From assembly GCA_030403585.1 (NCBI GenBank), contig JAUEPE010000028.1, positions 19,192-83,191 on the forward strand: a DNA stretch of 64,000 bases, given 5' to 3'. The DNA is from Frankia sp. RB7. GTDB taxonomy: Bacteria > Pseudomonadota > Alphaproteobacteria > Rhizobiales > Xanthobacteraceae. The position numbers were made by a program, and so were the translations under genes. Below are positions 1 to 5,704 of this stretch, piece by piece (positions within the stretch are counted from its first letter, which is position 1; every line of letters begins with the position of its first letter). Under the pieces are notes generated by a model, which was given only the letters and a program-made list of their open reading frames with translations, did no database searches and was not told the DNA's origin.

Positions 1-1238
1 GCGCCGGCCCAATCGTCGGCGACGAGGATCGAACCGTCCTTGGCGAGGATGATATCGTCCGGACGGCCGAGATAGCCCTGGTCACCCTCGATCCAGCCGG
101 AAGCGAACACTTCCTTCTTGGCATTCTTGCCGTCGGGCCCGACGATCACGCGCGTGATGTTGCCGCCCTGGTACTTGTGACGATTCCAGGAGCCGTGCTC
201 GGCGATGAAGATGTTGTTCTTGTACTCGGCGGGGAACTGGTCGCCGGTATAGAACTTCATGCCGAGCGGAGCGACGTGGGCACCGAGATTCAGCACGGGC
301 GGTGTGAACTCGGAGCATTTGTGGCCCATGGCGAACTTCGGATCGGGAAGATCGCCCTGGTGGCAGTAGGGATAGCCGAAATGCTCGCCGAGCTTGCTGA
401 TCATGTTCAGCTTGTCGGAGGGCAGATCGTCGCTGACCCAGTCGCGCGCGTTCTCGGTGAACCAGTACTTTCCGGTGCGCGGATCGACGTCGCCGCCGAC
501 CGAGTTGCGAACGCCGAGCGCGTAGATTTCGGCATTGCCGGTCTTGGGATCGACGCGCCGGATCTGCGAGACGCTGGTCGGGGGAATGCCGACGTTGAAG
601 GGAGGTCCGAACGGGATGTAGAACCAGCCTTCCTTGTCGACCGCGATGTACTTCCAGCCATGCGCGGCATAGGACGGCATGTCGTCATAGACGACCTTGC
701 CGTCACCGGGATTGTCGAGCTTGTTCTCGATGTCATCGTAGCGGATCAGCTTGTCGACCGCGATGACGTAGAGCGCACCGTCCTTGACGGCCAGACCCGT
801 GGGCATGTTCAGCCCCTTGAGGATGGTCTTGACCTCTTTCTTTCCGTTGTTGTCCTTGATGGCATAGACGTTGCCGAGGCCGAACGAGCCGACGAACAGC
901 GTGCCCTTGTCACCCCAGGCCATCTGCCGCGCGGCCAGCACGCCGGAGGCGTAGACCTCCATCTTGAAGCCCGCCGGCAGCTTCACCTTCTTGATGATGT
1001 TGGCGAGCTCGGCATCGGAGGCGCCGGTCGGCGGACCCGAGGGCGGCGCGAGGCCCTTCTGCGCCTCGGTCTCGTCGCCGAGGAACCAGTCGTCCGGCGG
1101 ATGGGTCCAGAATTCCTTGGTGCCGGATTCGTATTTCTTCAGCGGTTTGCTTTTGTCCTGCGCATTGCCAACGCTGGTCCCGGCAAGAAGGGCCACGGCT
1201 GCAAGCGCCAACACGGATCGATGGATCATCGATTTCAT
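1..1238 (-). CDS. PQQ-dependent sorbosone dehydrogenase-like protein, partial
   Basis: The gene reads leftward from an ATG at 1238 and runs off the left edge, so about 412 N-terminal codons are visible and the C-terminus is missing. Residues 1 to about 26 form a clear Sec signal peptide (positive start, then an Ala/Leu/Val core, ending GNA-QD), so the product should be periplasmic. The rest shows the repeated blades of a beta-propeller sugar dehydrogenase, including NMPTGLAVKDG, GVRNSVGGDVDPRTG, FTENARDW, FIAEHGSWNR and GRPDDII, all typical of the L-sorbosone/glucose dehydrogenase (GSDH) family that uses PQQ. A GGGGAG ribosome-binding site precedes the start. The substrate cannot be told from sequence. 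Only antisense frames exist on the other strand. Confidence 0.85.
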   Translation of the reverse strand, partial: MKSMIHRSVLALAAVALLAGTSVGNAQDKSKPLKKYESGTKEFWTHPPDDWFLGDETEAQKGLAPPSGPPTGASDAELANIIKKVKLPAGFKMEVYASGVLAARQMAWGDKGTLFVGSFGLGNVYAIKDNNGKKEVKTILKGLNMPTGLAVKDGALYVIAVDKLIRYDDIENKLDNPGDGKVVYDDMPSYAAHGWKYIAVDKEGWFYIPFGPPFNVGIPPTSVSQIRRVDPKTGNAEIYALGVRNSVGGDVDPRTGKYWFTENARDWVSDDLPSDKLNMISKLGEHFGYPYCHQGDLPDPKFAMGHKCSEFTPPVLNLGAHVAPLGMKFYTGDQFPAEYKNNIFIAEHGSWNRHKYQGGNITRVIVGPDGKNAKKEVFASGWIEGDQGYLGRPDDIILAKDGSILVADDWAG

Positions 1239-1620
1239 CGCGTCACTCCCCTAAGGCAGCCGTCAGGGCTGCACGTTATTTTATTTTGATGTTCGAGCAG
1301 GCGAAGTTCTTGGTCTGTCGAGGTGGCAGACGCAAAAAGGTTAGCACATCTGCGAGCGGTGAAAAGCGCGTCGCGTGCGCAGCGATTGCGCTCAGTAAAA
1401 ATTGAGACGGATTTTCTCTCGCCGCGTCGCGGGCGATAGCAACCCTCTCGCTGCAACGCGGTATCGCCATGACGCGCGCCTCATTTGCGGGCAGCAGAAT
1501 GGTCGACCAATCCAGAACCGCGAAAACAACCCCATGCACAGTAGAATGGCCCAGCCCGGATGTTGTGCGGTGACATCGGCCACCCATCTGAAACATCGTG
1601 CGAATTGACAAAAGCGGCGA
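1239..1620. other. Gene-free spacer with one dispersed repeat
   Basis: No convincing gene lies in these 382 bases; the open frames present lack ribosome-binding sites and recognisable products. The only structure I see is the 23 bp repeat at 1522-1544, which recurs at 46929-46951. The spacer holds the promoter region of the leftward PQQ dehydrogenase and the 3' side of the leftward epimerase gene. Confidence 0.6.
1522..1544. repeat. 23 bp dispersed repeat, copy 1
   Basis: The segment starting GAAAACAACC and ending GCACAGTAG is identical to 46929-46951, 45 kb away and also intergenic. An exact 23 bp match between two unrelated intergenic spots suggests a dispersed element rather than chance. 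No function is visible. Confidence 0.7.
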
Positions 1621-2607
1621 CTATTTGGCGACGGGGTACGGACCATCGTCAAATTGCGTGTCGTGATAGCCCTTCGCTCCCACCTCGCGCGCCAGGGAGC
1701 TGCGGAAATCGGAGCCATCGCGCAGGCTGCGCAGCACATGGGCGAAATCGAATTCCGGATGCCAGCCCAACTCGCGCCGTGCGCGATCGTTGACATAGAC
1801 GCGGTCAATCCCGGGGAATAGCCGCCAGCCGCGCGTCGCATATAGCCGGGCGCAATCCGGGTAGAGCTCGCGTACGACACCGGCCGCGTCACGTGCCAGC
1901 GTCGCGAGATGGTGCCGCTCAAACGGGGTTGTAGCCGACACAATATAACGGCCAAACCCGATCTCCGGCGCACGCGCCACGGCGAGCAGATGGGCGCTCA
2001 CCGCGTCCGCTATATCCAGCCGGCGATAGAGCAGCTCGTTGGCTTGAGCGTTGTCCCGCGGGTAGGCCGACCGCATTGCGGGGTCGTCGTCGTCCTCGGG
2101 AAAGAACCGCGAGGTCCGCAACACCACGACCGGCAGCCCGCGCTCGCGAAAGAACAGCTCACACAGGTTCTCCGCCATGAGCTTCGTCGTGCCGTAGATG
2201 TTCTTCGGCACCGGCGGCAAATCCTCGGTGACCCACACCGCCGCCTGCCCGGCCTCCGGCCGGAGCTGGGAACCGAATGCACTGGTGGTGCTGGTGAAAA
2301 CAAAACGCTTCACGCCGGCGGCCACCGCCGCCTCCAGCAGGTTGAGCGTGCCGGTGACGTTGGTGTCGACAAAGGCCTGCTTGCTGTGGGTCGCCACATG
2401 CGGCTTGTGCAGGGTTGCGGTGTGGATGACGGCAGTGACGCCTTGCATCTGCGCCCGGACGAAGCCGGGATCGACGATCGAGCCCGTGGCATCGGTAAAG
2501 GGCGATGGCTTCAGGTCGATCCCACGCGCCGGCGACCCGCGACGCCGGAGCGTCCGGAGAATGGCCTCACCGAGGTGGCCCGCACTGCCCGTAACCAGAA
2601 TTGTCAT
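1621..2607 (-). CDS. NAD(P)-dependent epimerase/dehydratase family protein
   Basis: A 328-residue extended short-chain dehydrogenase. The N-terminal Rossmann motif is TGSAGHLGE (residues 6-14, GxxGxxG type), and the catalytic YxxxK is present as YGTTK, preceded by the TSTTSAFGS serine region. Family members act on nucleotide sugars or related carbonyl compounds; the substrate is not visible. ATG at 2607 is chosen because the Rossmann strand begins directly after it; an upstream in-frame ATG at 2646 would add an unconserved leader. The start codon lies only about 77 bp from the left end of the tRNA-Gly island, and its first 10 codons plus upstream region are duplicated at 8255-8380, so this gene's promoter region has been disturbed or copied by the insertion. 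Confidence 0.85.
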   Translation of the reverse strand: MTILVTGSAGHLGEAILRTLRRRGSPARGIDLKPSPFTDATGSIVDPGFVRAQMQGVTAVIHTATLHKPHVATHSKQAFVDTNVTGTLNLLEAAVAAGVKRFVFTSTTSAFGSQLRPEAGQAAVWVTEDLPPVPKNIYGTTKLMAENLCELFFRERGLPVVVLRTSRFFPEDDDDPAMRSAYPRDNAQANELLYRRLDIADAVSAHLLAVARAPEIGFGRYIVSATTPFERHHLATLARDAAGVVRELYPDCARLYATRGWRLFPGIDRVYVNDRARRELGWHPEFDFAHVLRSLRDGSDFRSSLAREVGAKGYHDTQFDDGPYPVAK

Positions 2608-2703
2608 GTGAGACCCAAGCCAGCCGCCAGCGGCGTGGAAAACCACGACCCGACCCGGTTTGGCTGGATGCTCTGGGAAAAATTTGGAGCGGGCGAAGCG
2701 CTC
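2578..2703. repeat. Left island repeat (attL-like)
   Basis: This stretch covers the first 10 codons of the epimerase, the 77 bp spacer and the last ~14 bases of a tRNA-Gly gene (TGGAGCGGGCGAAG at 2685-2698, minus-strand 3' end). It matches 8255-8380 almost base for base; I count a few substitutions and one 1-nt indel in the A/T run before the tRNA end. The tRNA remnant stops there, so the match marks the left junction of an element inserted at the tRNA 3' end. Confidence 0.85.
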
Positions 2704-2780
2704 ATTGATAAACCAAAATACTAAAATCCTAGAGCAAATTCAACTATTTAATGCTGCGCAACGCTAAAGAAAATGCAACA

Positions 2781-2816
2781 TGTTGGACGGTTTGTTAGAC
2801 GTTTTGTTTGACGCGT
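2781..2816. repeat. Three tandem 12 bp repeats (iteron-like)
   Basis: Three consecutive 12-mers, TGTTGGACGGTT, TGTTAGACGTTT and TGTTTGACGCGT, share TGTTnGACG in perfect 12 bp phase, about 80 bp inside the left island junction. Such spacing suits cooperative protein binding, for example recombinase arm sites or a regulator. They also lie inside an open frame where they would encode LDG-LLDV-LFDA, but that frame has no ribosome-binding site. Confidence 0.6.
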
Positions 2817-3009
2817 CGGCGCCAATTTCGTGTCTGCCAACTCTTTTTTTCATCTCAATGTTCCAACTGTCACGAAGCGAACAAGATTACACGCGCATTG
2901 GCGCTACCCGTCGCGATCGTCTCTGCAGGGGCGTCAACGGGCCGGGTTCGCTACCCGAACGTCAACATGCGCACGCGCCAAAGATAATCCAGAAAGGAGG
3001 CCTTAGCCC

Positions 3010-3087
3010 GTGAGAACCCAATTTCACATACGCGTGGACCTTGGCCAGCTTGCGTTAGCGGCTGCCCTGCTCCTGCACTCTTTCTAA
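3010..3087 (+). CDS. Possible 25-residue small protein or leader peptide
   Basis: A GTG at 3010 follows an excellent ribosome-binding site (AAAGGAGG at 2993-3000, 9-nt spacer) and opens a 25-codon frame ending TAA at 3085-3087. The second half is hydrophobic (LALAAALLLHSF). The GTG overlaps the TGA at 3011-3013 of an upstream 77-codon frame starting at 2780, which has no visible ribosome-binding site. Immediately after the stop come a 6-8 bp hairpin (3085-3103) and a strong terminator (3113-3136), so a short RNA would end here. Either a small protein or a regulatory leader is possible; the strength of the ribosome-binding site is the main evidence. Confidence 0.4.
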   Translation: MRTQFHIRVDLGQLALAAALLLHSF

Positions 3088-3112
3088 AGAGTCGGCACTC
3101 TTAGTTGAGTGG

Positions 3113-3136
3113 AACCCCCGCCTAGCGCGGGGGTTT
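3113..3136 (+). terminator. Rho-independent terminator after the small ORF
   Basis: AACCCCCGC (3113-3121) pairs perfectly with GCGGGGGTT (3127-3135) across a 5-nt loop and is followed by TTTGCGTT. A second small hairpin, AAGAGT-CGGC-ACTCTT, lies just upstream at about 3087-3102. Confidence 0.7.
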
Positions 3137-3242
3137 GCGTTATAAATGGGCCGTGAGCGGACGCCGGCCATTTTTCTTCCCCGCTTTCTTGACAAGCGGG
3201 CTTGTACCGCAAACCCGATGGGCAGCCTCTTGGCGGGGTGTA

Positions 3243-3303
3243 GCCGTCAGGGCCGCCGAAGGCGCTCGTCTTGGCCTTGACGGCTGAGGGGCCGCAGGCC
3301 CCT
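3243..3303. terminator. Paired hairpins downstream of the ImmA-like gene
   Basis: GCCGTCAGGGCC (3243-3254) pairs with GGCCTTGACGGC (3273-3284) with one G-T type mismatch. Next to it AGGGGCC (3287-3293) pairs perfectly with GGCCCCT (3297-3303) over a 3-nt loop. They lie 40-100 bp past the stop of the leftward ImmA-like gene and may end its transcript, although there is no T-tract. Nothing coding is convincing between 3088 and 3342. Confidence 0.45.
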
Positions 3304-3342
3304 TGATCCTAAGATAAGACCTTTTCGGCAATCCAAGATTGG

Positions 3343-4674
3343 TCAAAAATTAGCTGCTGAAAGAGCGGGCCTTTCCAAGCCCTCTTCGAGGTCATCGCGT
3401 TCAATCCGGCCGTGATTCACAAGTGATGTGCGTATGGTCAGTTCAGATACGTCAAAAAGCGCAGCGGCTTCCTGCAATTTCTCAGGCGAGTAATCTCCCC
3501 GTAGCACATCTTCAACGTCGTCGAACGGACTAAGCAGTTCCGCTGCGAAAGATCGCTGTAGCTTTTGCCTGTACGTATACGACCGCGTCGCTGGAAAAAG
3601 CTTGCTTTGCGCACTGTTGGCAATCCGGTCTCCGATGAGGCGCGCCAACTCAAAACGACGTCCCGTATTCCACTTCGAACGCAGAACGACTTTGCCCGCC
3701 GTCAAAGACGTATCAAGCGCAAAGGAGATGCTCGGATCGGTCTTTTGAAGATTTTCGAGCGCGTCGACCGATATGCCCGCCATATCTGCAAGCTTTTTGT
3801 TGGAGATCGGCTCCGCTCCCAACCGCTCTTGTTCTCGCAATTGCTTTGCGGCGTCGGAACCGACGCGCCAAGCGGGATATAATCCTCCCGTACGCGCAAC
3901 GTGCCCAGCCGACAGGCGAATGACATTGCGCGGAGACATGTCGAAACCTTTTTCCGAGGCGATGGTCGACAAAGCGGCTGCCGTAAGAACCTTTCCGCTC
4001 TGCCCGTGCTCGGCGGCCACCTCATCAACTGCCGCGCTACTCAGTGACTTTGCGTCCTGGAGTAATTGAGTAATAGTGGCGTCGTTCCCCTCATCAGGCT
4101 CGAAGCCAAGCAGAGCTTCAAGTTTTCGCTTTTGAGCGAGTTCTGGCGAGCCGCGTTCACTGAGGATGCCTGCCCATACCTTTTGAAGGTTGGACTCGCC
4201 GACCTTTTGAAGATCCAGCCGCTGCAAAACCTCGTCTACGAAACGATCAATTTCGCTTTGAAATTCGGTTGCGGTAAGCACTGCGGCGCTATCTGTCAGG
4301 AAGCGGTATGGTGTCTGCGGGCGCTCGCGGGTGGCCTTTGAAATCAATGCGATCCGCTCACCGTCCGAAAACAAGGTAAGATCGGGCCAAATGTAACCGC
4401 CGCCAATGGTCGAAATTTTATGAGCGAATTGCCAGTCGTTCGCTTTCGATCTCGGTTCCCAGCGCAATCGCCACCAATTCCAAGCCACCCACTCAGCGAA
4501 GTGATAAACGGAGACCAACGGACCGTCCCGCAGTCGATTTGCTATCGCGTCGTGACCTTCCGTGAAATTAATGCCATGCGCTTTGATCGACAGCTCGCCA
4601 AATCCCGCACGCTCCTCCGGCGGCCCTGCATCTAGGGCTTCCCATTTCGCGGATATGTTCCAGCTCGCCGTCAT
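3343..4674 (-). CDS. ImmA/IrrE-like protein with degenerate metal site
   Basis: 443 residues. The C-terminal third has the layout of ImmA/IrrE metallopeptidases: the helix that normally carries AHELGH reads RFELARLIGDRI (about residues 340-351), followed by RSFAAELLSPFDDV (about 374-387), the equivalent of the usual FAAELLMP segment, and a helix-turn-helix-like LFDVSELTIRTSLVNHG. Both zinc-binding His and the catalytic Glu of HExxH are absent, so peptidase activity is unlikely. The N-terminal half (WNWWRLRWEP, DWQFAHKISTIGGGYIWPDL) is not recognised. The ATG at 4674 overlaps the TGA of the upstream gene (ATGA) and follows GGAAGAA, so the two are translationally coupled; a TTG at 4686 is the alternative. 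Classical family members cleave repressors or phage-type regulators. Here a sensor or scaffold role is inferred. Confidence 0.65.
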   Translation of the reverse strand: MTASWNISAKWEALDAGPPEERAGFGELSIKAHGINFTEGHDAIANRLRDGPLVSVYHFAEWVAWNWWRLRWEPRSKANDWQFAHKISTIGGGYIWPDLTLFSDGERIALISKATRERPQTPYRFLTDSAAVLTATEFQSEIDRFVDEVLQRLDLQKVGESNLQKVWAGILSERGSPELAQKRKLEALLGFEPDEGNDATITQLLQDAKSLSSAAVDEVAAEHGQSGKVLTAAALSTIASEKGFDMSPRNVIRLSAGHVARTGGLYPAWRVGSDAAKQLREQERLGAEPISNKKLADMAGISVDALENLQKTDPSISFALDTSLTAGKVVLRSKWNTGRRFELARLIGDRIANSAQSKLFPATRSYTYRQKLQRSFAAELLSPFDDVEDVLRGDYSPEKLQEAAALFDVSELTIRTSLVNHGRIERDDLEEGLERPALSAANF

Positions 4675-5093
4675 CGTTTCTTCCAATTAGCTTGAATCAT
4701 TTCTCGCATGGCGTCTTCTTCTTCCAAGCGGTAACCGTGATAATCCCCTAAAGTGTTTGGGTCTGTTTTTGCTTCATACGCTTCACCGGTTTCGTCTACG
4801 CTCCAAATATATTTCGGAAACTCTCCGAACATGTGCGTGCTGACCATTCCCTTTTGCACACCGTCCTTCAGTAAGGTCTGCGCCTCCGATTTGAGAATGA
4901 CGCGTATGCCATCGCAAAGAGATTTCGAAGGACGCGGACTTACTGGCGGACTAAATCCGTAGTCACCGGGAAATCGCTTGTGATGACCACTGCCGACGTA
5001 CACGGCAGCCTTGGCTAGCTTTTCGCGCTGGTCCTTCGTCAGCGCTGTGGGACTTGCCAGCCTGCGCTTAGGATTGTTGCCTTCTCTTGCCAT
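4671..5093 (-). CDS. Hypothetical 140-residue protein, partner of ImmA-like gene
   Basis: A basic-start, soluble 140-residue protein with no recognised catalytic motif. Notable stretches are KRFPGDYGFSPPVSPRPSK, SLCDG, LLKDGVQKGMVS and GDYHGYRLEEEDAMREMI. I recall similar small proteins beside ImmA-like genes in other proteobacterial islands, but cannot name a family. It is the first gene of a leftward two-gene operon and its TGA overlaps the ATG of the 443-residue gene. This strict coupling suggests that the two products form a complex or an antidote-effector pair; that is inference. No strong ribosome-binding site precedes the ATG at 5093. Confidence 0.6.
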   Translation of the reverse strand: MAREGNNPKRRLASPTALTKDQREKLAKAAVYVGSGHHKRFPGDYGFSPPVSPRPSKSLCDGIRVILKSEAQTLLKDGVQKGMVSTHMFGEFPKYIWSVDETGEAYEAKTDPNTLGDYHGYRLEEEDAMREMIQANWKKR

Positions 5094-5467
5094 AACTGAA
5101 CACCATGAAGTCGACAGTACGTTCCAATCAGATTTCGAAAAGCACCTACAACAATGGGTGTTATACCGTAGTTTGATCGCTAAGCCATTAATTTAACATG
5201 AGATTTTTGATCTCTTCCAAATCAAGGACTTAGCTGACTATCCGCCTTGGTACGCAAGCACAATGGGATCGTTACCCGAAGGGCCGCGACGCCGGATCTT
5301 TTCTTGAATCCGGAAGCACGGTGCCGAAGCCCGTAGAGCTCGGTCGCGCTCGTATGCGACGCGCCCCAATATACGGGCTAGAAAAACAGCTCTCACCACT
5401 CCATTGCTTGATTTCCGTAGCGACCCAACACGGAGCTGTGCCAGCCTATGGCCGGGAGGCGACAGGG
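5094..5467. other. Spacer between divergent island operons
   Basis: These 374 bases separate the leftward ImmA-like operon from the rightward small membrane protein and nuclease-like gene. I see no gene with a ribosome-binding site. The part near 5094-5220 is A/T-richer than the host sequence and probably holds divergent promoters, but no clear -35/-10 pair can be assigned. Confidence 0.4.
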
Positions 5468-5650
5468 ATGCTGGGCATACTGCTTTGGGTGGTCGGCGGC
5501 ATAGTCGTGCTGGTTGCCTTGAGCCGCGCACTCTACATGCGACCGCGAGACCGCCGCTTTAGGTCTGGCTTCAAATGGAACGAGGCTGCAATACGGATGA
5601 AGCAGCGTCTGCTTTGCTGGCTGTCGCGTTCGCAATCGCGATTGAGCTGA
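5468..5650 (+). CDS. Small single-pass membrane protein
   Basis: A 60-residue frame starting MLGILLWVVGGIVVLVAL, a single strong transmembrane segment (residues 2-19), followed by a basic tail (RPRDRRFRSGFKW, then RMKQRLLCW). GGGAGG lies 7-8 nt before the ATG at 5468, which supports translation from this start rather than from the longer frame beginning at 5321. It ends 54 bp before the nuclease-like gene on the same strand. The topology would be N-out or hairpin-free with a cytoplasmic basic tail. Function unknown; in defence systems small membrane proteins often act as effectors, but nothing here proves that. Confidence 0.45.
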   Translation: MLGILLWVVGGIVVLVALSRALYMRPRDRRFRSGFKWNEAAIRMKQRLLCWLSRSQSRLS

Positions 5651-5704
5651 TCGCCATTCACGACGCTTCACCGAAATAGCGTCGCCTCGCGCAGGAGAGC
5701 CTAC

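Noticed and set aside
177..1289. 370-codon plus-strand frame opposite the PQQ dehydrogenase
   Set aside because: It is the antisense of the real gene, with shadow-like composition and no recognisable motif.
2780..3013. 77-codon frame beginning in the iteron array
   Set aside because: No ribosome-binding site and odd composition; its early codons are formed by the 12 bp repeats. I kept only the 25-codon frame that follows it.
3140..3346. 68-codon minus-strand frame after the ImmA-like gene
   Set aside because: Rich in Pro/Arg/Ala and overlapping paired hairpins, without a ribosome-binding site.
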